Shown here: in pieces, positions 34,834-44,920 of the stretch | Layout: each line of letters opens with the position of its first letter | Position numbering within the stretch: position 1 is the first letter of the stretch | Origin: Polytrichum commune | Lineage: Eukaryota > Streptophyta > Polytrichopsida > Polytrichales > Polytrichaceae | NCBI GenBank assembly: GCA_950295325.1 | Contig: OX485807.1 | Location: forward strand, 43,494,440 to 43,558,439 | Length of the DNA stretch: 64,000 nt | Reading direction: 5' to 3' | The notes under the pieces: model-generated | Seen by the model: only the letters and a program-made list of their open reading frames with translations | Database searches by the model: none | What the model was told of the DNA's origin: nothing | Program-made: the position numbers and the translations under genes

Positions 34834-35645
34834 TCCTTTGTGTTGAAATGCCCCCTTTACAACTCCACTGGAGAAATATTTCCTTCCCTATTCCAGTATG
34901 TAACATTAGATAGCCTTGAGTCTTTCTACCAATTGGATCATCAGGTTGATATTAACCGTTGTCTCACACAAGCCACTGCATTCCGTCACTCCAAGAAATT
35001 AGCCCTTTTGACCCGACCATGATGTGCCATATTACCAAAGCACCTTTACCACTTTAATGCTAACGAAACTATTTTTAGGAACCCCTAGTATACAGTTGGC
35101 AGTAGTCCCTAAGTCGTTCGGTTCCGTAAATCAATGTTTGGGAGACTTTTTGGGCATATTCAGTCAAAGTCCTAGTGTTTCCAAGTCCAACAGGCCACTT
35201 GTTGTGATCTTCCTTTATCAATTTGAGATTATACTTCATACATTCTTCCAAAATGGTTGATGGGTTATTTTCCTGAAGTCTTGAATTCCCATCCGATCAT
35301 TTCTTAAACTCAACCGCTTTATTTGTAACTAGCAGGGTCCAAGATGACCCTAAACTACCGGGTGATACTGAAGAGGTGCCCATTTTCGAAGGGGAACTCC
35401 ATTGGGAGCTTTGGGAACCTTCAAAGTCCCACACAAATGCTCTCATACGACGGGATGAACAACACAACCCCTTCACCTTGCAACCATTGGTTTTTCATCC
35501 GCTAAAATCTCATCCGTCAGAAGTGTTTTTCCGGGCTGCCCAAGAAGTTTCGTAAACCATAGGATGGGGTGCCGTGAACGAATAGCTTGGATGTGGTCTG
35601 CCCACGAAACCACACCCTTCATTCACAACGCCCGAGTGACATGGG
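34834..35645 (+). repeat. Composite dispersed repeat (reference copy)
   Basis: Successive segments of this 0.8-kb block recur elsewhere: 34834-35140 at 30925-31990; 35150-35335 at 40336-40515 (same strand) and at 28365-28640 and 38635-38770 (opposite strand); 35335-35395 at 63875-63950; 35390-35645 at 23540-23815. All segments lie in one order here, so this may be the most complete copy of a larger non-coding element whose other copies are truncated, or a mosaic. No TIR, LTR or reading frame identifies its class. Confidence 0.55.
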
Positions 35646-36117
35646 CCACCCACCGCAAGGGAGGCAAGAAACCCCACCCTACACAGAGAAGATTCTTGAG
35701 CAGGGGAAAGCCAACATGCTCAAATTCAGGTCAGATTTCCTGACGTTGGTTATTTGTTTGTTTATTTGTAAATAGCAGTTGGTTCTCCCCAATAGTTGTT
35801 GTTGTAAACGTTAAATACAATTTTTACAAACAAACATCCAATGAGATGGAAATGGATTGTGAGTCGGGGCAATCATGCATGATGGCCACTTATTGCCATC
35901 GCCCATCTCGGTAGCCTAGACACTCCATGTGCACTTGAAATTGGACACATGGATGAATAATGAGCGGACGGATGGATGAGAAATGTTGGGGTGGGTCGAA
36001 TTGATGAGGGCCAGCCGGGCTGGAGGTGTCAACAACATTGCAACCCATGTTGTGTCGGACGTCACTTCAACTCACAATCACTTGCACCAAAAATTTCTTG
36101 GGTACATGTTCACAACT
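35646..36117. other. No recognisable gene
   Basis: Ordinary AT-rich sequence with no coding signal, up to the hAT target site. Confidence 0.5.
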
Positions 36118-36125
36118 CCTACTAC

Positions 36126-36807
36126 CAGTGGTGATTTTTCACAAGGTCCCTAGCTAACATGTCCAGGAACATGTTCATAAATAAAAACATTTCTAAGGGA
36201 CGGCTTCTTAGAAAATGAACCGGTTTTTGGACGTGTCAAATTTACTTTGGACGGGTTCTAAAAATAACAATTTTTTGATATTTTCCCCCAAAAATGAAAT
36301 GGTACAAATATCAGTTACATTATGTCATATATGACATGTGAATATAAGCATAATGCAATCAAACCACTAATACCCAATAAAAATATCATCTTGAAGTGCT
36401 TGATTCACCTGCATACATTAATTTATCAACCACAAAATTTGGAATGGGGTGTACTGGAAGGATGAGAATCGACAGCAAAAAACATATAACTGACGAACAT
36501 TGAAGGCATAATTTGTCAAGATCCTATTGTTTTGAAGTGCAACCAGTCACATGTCAACATCTTTTGGGTTTTTTATTTTTTATTTTTTATTTTTTACCAA
36601 CATTGTAAGAGACTTATTTATACCTCTTGCGGGACGGGTATTTTCATTTTCAAACCGGTTTTGGGACGGGTTGTTTTTTCTTTAACCTTTCCATGGACGG
36701 GTTGGTTTAGAAATTACCGGTTTTGAGACGGGTTGCAATTTTTTTTGCCTTTCAATTCAAGGTTTTTGGACGTGGACGGGCAAAAACTTTGTGAAAAATC
36801 AGCCCTG
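36126..36807. mobile_element. Non-autonomous hAT element (682 bp, 8-bp duplication)
   Basis: Starts CAGTGGTGATTTTTCACAAG and ends CTTTGTGAAAAATCAGCCCTG, so the terminal ~18 bp are inverted. Exact 8-bp duplications CCTACTAC lie at 36118-36125 and 36808-36815. Eight-base duplications and CAG ends are hAT hallmarks. The subterminal regions contain repeated GGACGGG-type motifs (near 36195, 36245, 36640, 36662, 36696, 36727 and 36772), likely transposase-binding sites. There is no transposase frame, so it would depend on an autonomous hAT such as the source of the relic at 29 kb; whether they match cannot be told. Confidence 0.9.
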
Positions 36808-36906
36808 CCTACTACAACTAATATTGCGGACGTTGCAAATGTAGATTCCTATATCTAACCAAATGGAACACTAACTCAAGGGTTGAGCCCCAAATTAGTA
36901 TACTAA

Positions 36907-37431
36907 TGCCCCCTCCCCACCTAACTTTAGTGAAGCCTAAAAGTTGGTTCTAAAAACACGCCCTCCACACCATCGACATTATCCTAGTGCCGAGCCTAGT
37001 TGGCAAATGATGTGGCATGGTTTTAAATTAAGTGGAGGTTTTAAGCCCCAAGCACCCACCCTCCCATTGGTACCTAGACATGAGGCAAGAATGTAGGACT
37101 TTAAAAAGTGTCGCCCCCCGCCCTTGTGATTGGTTGCTTTTTAGTCCTAGCTATGAGGGCATGAGGAGCTTCATTAACAAAAACCGATGGGAAGATAGAT
37201 GAGTAGGAAGGCATTTGGGGATGGGACAAAAACTATCCAACATTCATTGCTTGGTGGATAAAACCATGAACATGTGTGGAAGCTACTTAACTAAAATCTA
37301 CTCAAAAGTCTCCGGAGCAAGTTCTTGTAGGTGCATTGGGATAGCCAGATGCCTCCCCTATAACCGAGGGAGCTTTACCCGGTTTTAGGGAAAACTTTGG
37401 TTATTTGGTAAAGTCAGGTGGGGAGGGGGCA
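36907..37431. mobile_element. 525-bp MITE with 23-bp TIRs (TAA duplication)
   Basis: The left end TGCCCCCTCCCCACCTAACTTTA, split as TGCCCCCTCCCC-ACCTAACTTTA, matches the complement of the right end at 22 of 23 positions. TAA flanks both sides (36904-36906 and 37432-37434). PIF/Harbinger-type by duplication; the ends are unusually C-rich. Non-coding. Confidence 0.8.
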
Positions 37432-37434
37432 TAA

Positions 37435-38170
37435 GGTTAATCTAATATGAACGAGCAATCAATTTTACAGGGACATATCATTATTGCACTCCCGATAGTA
37501 GGTGTTGGGAAATGAAATCCCATTTTTGAGGAATAAGAGAAAGTCCTTCTTTCATGTTGTAAGTTGTGAGATGTGTAAGGTGTTTATTTATTTATTTTTA
37601 TCAATGCACATATGTTGTCATATGTTCATGTTAGATTGGTTGGGGACACCTTTGTTTAGTTTTAATTGGGCATATTGTCTTTTAGAAACATACTAATCAC
37701 TCACGTGATTAGTATGTGGCACTCTTTGGCGTAAATGAATTAACACCTAATTTGACCCACACATAGGGGAGTATGGGCTTACTTATGCATGCAATTCTAT
37801 AGTTGCTCCTTTCTTTGAATGCAAGGGAATTCATATGTGTTTTTCATGGATTGTGATTTTCCTAAGTTGGAGGTGTCCACATCAGCCTCCTCTACCTTTA
37901 GAGCCACTTACAGAACATTGAACGATAAAAGAGTTCTCCCCTACAACACCAAATTGGGAAACATAGAATCATTGATTGCGGAGCCTAGATCAACACCTTC
38001 CTCAACTATGATTTCAAATTATTTGGTCCTGATTGACAATTGCTAACCTACTTAAGCTTTTAATGCTCACATCCATCGGCTGGACGATTTGATAGAGTTG
38101 GAGGTGTCCACATTAGCCTCATCTACCTTAGAGCCAAAAGGTTGTTGATCGTATAGAAAGAAATCAACTT
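37435..38170. other. No gene; one perfect hairpin
   Basis: ACATACTAATCAC (37688-37700) and GTGATTAGTATGT (37705-37717) form a 13-bp perfect stem with a TCAC loop. A short repeated phrase, GGAGGTGTCCACATYAGCCTC, split as GGAGGTGTCC-ACATYAGCCTC, occurs near 37870 and 38100. Chance frames otherwise. Confidence 0.55.
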
Positions 38171-38174
38171 AACT

Positions 38175-38405
38175 TTGAGGGCCCACATTTGCCTTGGTTT
38201 CACTCAAGGTCATTATTCGAGAGCGAGATTTGAACCCATGCCTCCACAGACACAAGGCAAGTACCTTACAAGTGCACACACATCTGCCACTAGCCTGGGG
38301 CGAACCAACCCGTACATTGGTTCCTTGGAGGCAAGGGTTTAGGCATCCAACAAGGGACAAGTGCATGGGTTGGTTCACGAAAATCTCTACCACTACACCA
38401 ACTCA
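38175..38405 (-). mobile_element. tRNA-type SINE interrupted by a micro-MITE
   Basis: On the minus strand, after removing 38293-38385 and one duplication copy, the sequence reads GTTGGTGTAGTGGTAGATG (a tRNA-like A box, near 38404) and 60-70 bases later GGGTTCAAATCTC (B box, 38225-38237). This is the bipartite RNA polymerase III promoter of a tRNA-derived SINE. The 3' body runs to about 38175 and its end is not defined. The insertion splits the A box, so this copy could no longer be transcribed from its own promoter. It could also be a decayed tRNA pseudogene, but the body sequence favours a SINE. Confidence 0.6.
38293..38385 (-). mobile_element. 93-bp micro-MITE, copy 2 (10-bp duplication)
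   Basis: Flanked by TCTGCCACTA (38283-38292) and TCTACCACTA (38386-38395 region, first base 38386), 9 of 10 identical. On the minus strand it starts GATTTTCGTGAACCAACCC and ends GGGTTGGTTCGCCCCAGGC, like copy 1 at 28391-28483. Same length, same boundaries, different host sequence. Confidence 0.85.
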
Positions 38406-38634
38406 ACACATGAAGTAATTTATTAACCTTAGAGCAAGCCCACTCATCTGCAAATGCAAATGTGGGATAAGCTCTTGCTAATGTCGGTATGTAGAGTAGA
38501 CACGTGAAAAGTGCACACGACCTGCTGAACCTCCTTTCATATGTGAGAGATATGCAAGTAGGGTTACATGAATAATAAGTAGATCATTCTTTTAAACTCT
38601 GACCTACTACTTTTCTCTTGTATCAACTAGTTTT

Positions 38635-38770
38635 CGATGTACCAAATGAATTTGGGAAATAATTGGTAGAGGTTTGAGACTTCAGAATATAAACCATCAC
38701 AAATGAATCGGACAAGTTTGAAAAACAACCGGTTGGAAGTTCATGACTTCATAACATTACTAGTCATTGT
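38635..38770 (-). repeat. Dispersed repeat (35.2-kb type), minus-strand fragments
   Basis: The complement contains GAAGTCATGAACTTCCAACC then GGTTGTTTTTCAAACTTG, matching the GAAGTCTTGAATT...CCGG...TTTCAAACTCAACC block at 40455-40500, followed by a second, weaker repeat unit (GAAGTCTCAAACCTC). Confidence 0.5.
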
Positions 38771-39939
38771 AGAGGAGGTTGAAGAGTTAGAATTGAAGCG
38801 TGAATTGAAGGCAATGCAAGATGACTTATGATTTTGCATGGGTTTGCATTTGCATCCTAGACGGAGGCCATTTTTCATTCCTGGATGCATATGTAGATGG
38901 AGATCCTAGAACAACTAGGCTTTCTCTTAGCATAGTATATTATGGACCTTATATATGGCAGTCTTGGTTTTATGATGTCTCGGTGACCCCCAATGTTGAT
39001 GGCATTTTGCCTAGTCCAGTTACACCCAAAACTATATGATTGTTCCCCGAGCAACTCTTTGTTATGATATGTGATATGGGAGTTGAGGAAGATAGGTTGT
39101 ATTTGTATTTCCTCGATATTATGCAAATTTTCAATGAGTAAAATTAGTCTAACTAAAGTCCAAGCCTTCTAGGTACCCCCCCCCCCCCCAAAAAAAAAAC
39201 TAAGCCGGTGCCTTTGATTTTCTTAGCAAAAAGATTAAAAAAAATAGTGAGCGCTAGAGTGCCAACCCACAATATGTACATGTAGACCTAACAATAATAG
39301 AATTGAGTTAGCTTGCTTAGGCATATTTGGTGTGCTAGATATAGATTGGTTTCATGTAGTGAAAGCATGAATGCGGGATAGATGTATGTCATAGAGCTTG
39401 AAGTGAAGCCATTCATGTTGTCATGGCTCACAAGAGACACATCACTAAGTACGCTAAGTTTAGAAGCGCAAAATCCGAAGCAACTCTTGAAGTCAAGTTT
39501 ATTAGTATATGGTTGCATTGGTGAGGTGAATTGGAAGGCTAATTTCTCAAACCTTCAATGAAAGTTACCCCGCATTCACTCTTCATGAAATTCCCCTCTC
39601 CCAAGCGGCCCATTGAAAGGTGCACTCCCTATTTTGGTTATACGAATCTACTTCAATTCTTTCCTAATTGAAAAAAAAGGATTACTTGAATTCTCAAATT
39701 TTAAAGCCCAAATAAGTGCGTCCTCTATAGTCAGAATGCTCTTAACAAATATTCATTCAACATGACCCAACCACACCATAAAAATGTATACCAAACAACT
39801 CATATGTGTATAAACCTCTTACACCCTTTATGAACCGTGAAGGAGCAAGGGCCAAACCTGCAAATTTAGGGTTGACGTAGGAAGTATATTGATGAAATAG
39901 CGTGATGTGATTTAATCCACGTAATTATTGGGACGATAC
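38771..39939. other. No recognisable gene; C/A homopolymers
   Basis: C14 followed by A10 at 39176-39199. Chance frames at 38821-39126 on both strands. No element ends seen. Confidence 0.5.
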
Positions 39940-40292
39940 TACACTAAATAGTCCTACTAGTGTGGAAACATATAGCATGGGCCACACTAATTTTATACTC
40001 CACATGGAATCACCATGGGTCCAAGACCCCGGGTCTCCTCTAAGTCTTCATGAAGGTTTTCAACCAACACCTTACATAAAACAATATAGTCACCTTAGAT
40101 CACAAGTAGTACAAAAATACATAATCACGCACACGAATCTTCTTGAAAAATGATTTTGTGGCCCACACTAATTTTCTACTAGAAATTCAGCATGTATTGA
40201 ATGTAATGTGGCCCACGTCAAATCTCATTATGAGAATTAGCATGGGCTCTAGAAAATTACAATGACGCACAATAATAGGACTATTTAGTGTA
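39940..40292. mobile_element. 353-bp MITE with TACACTAAATAGTCCTA ends
   Basis: TACACTAAATAGTCCTA (39940-39956) is exactly mirrored at 40276-40292. Inside, the phrase GGCCCACACTAATTTT (also GGGCCACACTAATTTT) appears twice and related pieces near 40210-40250, so the interior is itself repetitive. Target duplication is uncertain. Ends resemble those at 16251-16507. Confidence 0.7.
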
Positions 40293-40335
40293 CCATGTAT
40301 TCAATTTAGTGCATGGAATATTTTTGGGCATAACC

Positions 40336-40515
40336 GGTCAAGGTCCTAGTGATTCCAAGCTCAACCGGATACATGTTGACATATTTTGGTTTTTCTTCAT
40401 GAGATTCAGGATTATTATGTAAACTGCATCTCAACGGATCGGTATTTATCTCGAAGTCTTGAATTTGAGCCGGTTAGATTTCAAACTCAACCAATTTATT
40501 TGTATCTAGCGGTTA
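40336..40515 (+). repeat. Dispersed repeat, copy of 35150-35335
   Basis: GGTCAAGGTCCTAGTGATTC against AGTCAAAGTCCTAGTGTTTC, then CGAAGTCTTGAATT and CAAACTCAACC.ATTTATTTGTA blocks in the same order. Non-coding. Confidence 0.65.
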
Positions 40516-43500
40516 GTTTCCCATGTTCATCGATTCAATTACCCTCAAAGTGTGCAGGTGGGTCATTTGATAGGACTATCATTGAATATAATAGAAAAAC
40601 CAACGTCGGGCAATCCAACGTGAATTTGAGCATGTTGGCCCTACCCTGCTCAAAAATCCCCTTGATGTAAGGTGGAGTTTACTGCCTGCCTTATGATGGG
40701 TGGGCTCTTGTGAACCATTAATGATATTTATTGTGCTTGACTTGAAGTGAAGATTTCTCAACCACCAATGAGACACCTCTCTCCCACCCAACTTGCTTCA
40801 GCCATGAATCACAGGCTGCATTATTTCTGCATCTAAAACTCAAACGGGAAGTTGTGTTGAGCCTTGACTCTTTTGTGGATAAGCTCCCGCTTATCTAACA
40901 AAAAAAAGGGGGGGTAATAGAGTTATGCATAGAGCGAAACCATGGGTTTAATATTCTTTAACAAAAAAAACTCTCTTAAGAGTTTGCTATCTCATCATAT
41001 GTCAAAGCTTTTATGAATGTTGGGTGAAACTCCCTTAGATCCCTTGCCATCTCAAGTTTTTTTAAATGTACACTAAAATTGGTGTGCCCATAGGACCTAC
41101 CTTCATGAATTCTGAATTGGCTTATCCATGGCTAGCTTAGTCCACCCATTGTAGTATAACAAGCTAAGAAGCCTATTTTTAAATAGCCTGACACCACTCT
41201 TTGAACATGGTAATTTAAATGTTAAGAGAACTTATTTAGGGGTGACCTTTATCCATGAGCTTTCAAACTCACGTTTTAGCCAACTTGTTGGGAGCACGAT
41301 TCCAAGACTTTACGCATAATTTAACACTAATAGCATTGGCTTTTCTTGCAAACTTTGCAGTGAAGCCATAGCTAGAAAATGATTCTTAGAATCACAAAGT
41401 CATGTTCTTTGTTCTTTTAAAGTAATAATGTTATTGGCACTCATTAAACTTCACCAATTATGGGTGGGGGCAAATTGGGTCATAGTCATAGACTCGGCTT
41501 TGCTTGAAACTCTTGGGTCGAGCCATTAGCCATAGCCGTAGCCATAGCTATAGCCAAACCATAGCCAACATATTTGGGGAGAGATGAAGCCAAGTTTGTT
41601 CATGTTGGAGCTACAATCTAGTTTCAACACTCACTTAGCTTCCAAGTGGCCACAAATTTTAAGTGTATTAACCCTTGAAATAGGCAAGCTTTGAGGAAGC
41701 GGATTGTAGTTGAACTATGTTTTAAAACACCGAATATAGGTGTATATGAAATCAAGGTGCTAGTGGATGAGGACCCAATGTACATTTTTTTTTAGTAAAG
41801 GCTCTTGATGGGCTTGTGGCGGGTGGGTTTTTAGGTACATGTTGCTTGACCGGTTCAAATATGTTTTACCTTTCTTTTGACGCGCTGGACATAATTTCTA
41901 TATATTCATGTAAATTTTAGTTATAAGACTTATTCATACAAACCCATGATTCATAAAACATTCACAACTAAGTAACATATGTATAAAAATATCATGGTAA
42001 GGTCAAGAAAAATCATAGTACCTAAATGTAAATATTTTGTTATATGCTAACTAGGAAAGGTTTAGGCCGGGGGGGGGGGGGGGAGGGTGGGGGGCACTTT
42101 ATTAAAATTAGTGTTGGTAGATGGAAACTCCACCCATCGGTCAAAGTTGGGCTCAAACATGTTTTTGGAGAAGTTGGCCACCCCAAACTAGTTTGAGCTA
42201 GGGTTTAGCTTGGGAACATGTTTGTGAAGGATTCTAGGCCAGGTTAGGGCTATGGCAACCTTTGAGGATTGGGATGGGCTACACAAGGTTATGGGTGGAT
42301 CAATCTCATTTGCTAGAGTGGAGGTGAGAGGCAGAGGTGAAAGCCAAAGGAAAAGGAGTAAAGTAGGATGAGGAGGCTGGTGGGGAAGGGTGCTCAAGCC
42401 AAGTTGAAGCTCGATCACCTCGTACGAGTCCTTGTTGGATTGGAGAAGTGTGGTGTATTGATGAGCAATGAAATGCTCAAGGGAGTGATGCTACTGGGTT
42501 CTTATGGGCATGTGTATGTGGCCATGATTAGGCCATAGTTGCCTTCAACGACCATGATGAGTTATTCTTCAACACATGGTATGTGTTGCATGTTGGTTGC
42601 CGTTGGATGTTTGTGTATTGACTATCTATGTATGGTATGTTTCTAGGAATGTGCAAATATATATGTTTAGCATAAATGATGTCATTGGTTTTGCTTCCAA
42701 TCACTACTTGTTGTATTGAAATAAGCATGAACCAACTTGAACCCCAAGAACCTCATATAGATAGATAGAGGGAGGGGAGGGGTGGAATTTGGCCAAAGAA
42801 GAATATCTTGAGTAGCTTACTCCTTGGCTGCAATGAATTGAATGGGAAGAATCAATGGTTGGAATGAAAGATAAGATGTCTAAATGACCATTTGTATCAA
42901 CTAGCCTCAAATTAGACCTAGCACAAGGGTACATAAGCGAAACATAAATAAATACATAAAGGGTATTTGAATGGCCATTCGAATCAACCATCCTCAAGTC
43001 AAACTTAACACAAGCATGCAAAAACCAAAAATTATGGATTAAGAGCATCTAACAGTAGCACCTCACTTTCTTTTATTTTAAAAATGGGAGGTTGTAGACA
43101 TGAAAGTAGCAATGTCTTGTATCAGCACCAAATCACTATTGTGGATGGGTTTCCTTGTCCACAAAGCCTTGACCAAACACTTAGGTAGGTGACCACTCCG
43201 TCAGCACCAAACCGACACAAACTTCGCTACCTAGGGCATTACCCAAAATGATCAAATTTTGGTCACTTTGAAGAGCCTTCCCAATAGTACATCTACATTT
43301 TCTCTCTCTCCTAGTGAGACTTATGATGTTGTCCCATGGCATCACCTCCACTTTACACAAATTTCTAGGCAGTGAGAAAGTGAACCAAGAGATTGGACCC
43401 ACTGAAGGTTTTCACATTACTGTATAGTTTGAAACCAATTTCAATTCACTCGATACAAAATTTGATACAAATAGTGCATGATTAGAAAGGTTGAAAAAAA

Positions 43501-44020
43501 TGAACGTTCCACTAGGGAATGAATACCCAAACCTCACCCAAACCCTTTCGACATTGGTCGCAATTCAATCACTTGAAGTTGGGCAAGGTTCATCAAAATG
43601 CAAGTGAAGAATCCCCTCAAAGATGGATTAGTATTTCTAAGAGGAGAAAAAACTTTCATTGTGAGATTGAAGGATGAAGAACCAAAAATAGGGAAAATGA
43701 AGAAGGGATTCAAAGTCATCACCAAGGCAAGCAACTTAAGGGTACACTTGAAGGGCGGACATGTTGAGAAACAAACCAACACACAACATCTTCATGATAT
43801 CAATGCAGGAAAGCTACTACAAAGGTCATCAACATGAAATCCTCACCCTCACCAAGCTGGGAAACGGGAAGGACTTTGGAGTGAACATAAACCATTTGTG
43901 TTAATTTCATGAGGCATCACTCTCTTGGCAATGTGCATCATATTTAGATTTCAATATGCATATTATACCTATTTCATGGTACATACAGAGAAGAGGAAAG
44001 TGGGAAACCTTGCCTAAATT
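40516..44020. other. Long stretch without a recognised gene
   Basis: Holds a CCATAG-rich hexamer patch (about 41525-41572), a 15-G run (42069-42083) and a loose ~87-bp tandem duplication at about 42882-43020 (AATGACCATTTGTATCAACT and AATGGCCATTCGAATCAACC). Frames at 42188-43048 (minus) and 43598-43837 (plus) are unrecognised. No TIRs found. Confidence 0.5.
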
Positions 44021-44024
44021 TTGC

Positions 44025-44920
44025 ATAGTGTTGGTCGGGCGTCCGGGTTGGAGATTAATTGGACCAAAAGTGTTGCCTATTGGTGTTGGCGTAGCGCCAA
44101 AATGCATTGTCTTGGTGAATATCAATAGAAGTGGGTGGAGCGAGGTGACCTCTCCAAGCTCCTTGGCACACCCTTTGGGCTCCACATTAGCCTTAAAGAT
44201 ATTGAGGACTTTATCGTTACAATAGTCAAGGGGAGACTAAAGCACTAGAGCTCAATGCATTTGTCCTTGGCGGGTTGCACTTTAATCATTAACCATGTGC
44301 TAATGTCCTCACACTGATACCTCATTGTGATGTAGGCGGGGCCAAGAAAGGTGATCACTTGGATCATAAACCTTGTAAGGAACTATTTGTGGTCATTTAT
44401 AGAGAGCATTGCTCATGTACTAGTAATTAGTTCGGATGAGCTACAATGCCATAAAAGGAGGGGGATTTGAGTTTCACCTCTCTTGAGGATGTGATACACA
44501 CATTTACAAGCATGTGGATCATTTGGGTACTGCTCCTTGGCCACTCTAACCTACAACTTATCTTGAGATATAGGATTTCCAACCTCTAGCCTTCCAAAGG
44601 AGACGAGTTCCATCCTCTCTTTGGTTGTTTTCCCCATAAACTTTCATTTCAACGTGGTTCAAAGATTTGGCATGACATTGCTAATGGATGGCAAACCATG
44701 GCAATTATTGCCAATCTCCTCCCCCTATCTACCAAGGACAATATTCTTGAACTTGGTGGAGTATAAAATATCATGGTTTGAAATATGGGATCACTATAGA
44801 TAGAACATTAGTCATGTATAAGAAAGGCCTTCATTTCTTCAAGGATTTTTTGAACCCATGTTGTAAAGATTTTACTTCATGGGAGGATGTTCAAATCAAG
44901 CTTGCACTTGCATAAGTCTT
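44025..44920 (+). pseudogene. LINE reverse-transcriptase C-terminal relic (L1-type)
   Basis: Largely in one frame: GLEINWTKSVAYWCWR, KWVERGDLSKLLGTPFGLHI, SLKDIEDFIVTIVKGRLKH, a stop, SSMHLSLAGCTLIINHVLMS, later ITWIINLVRNYLWS, and near 44850 KDFLNPCCKDFTSWEDVQIK. This is the end of a plant L1-type RT (the 'GLxINWxKS' motif after the catalytic YxDD, then LLGxPFG, the thumb 'LSLAGRxxLIxxVL' and the connection region). The FADD catalytic box upstream is not readable. At least four stops fall where the family has Trp. No 3' tail or target duplication recognised. Not functional. Confidence 0.75.
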
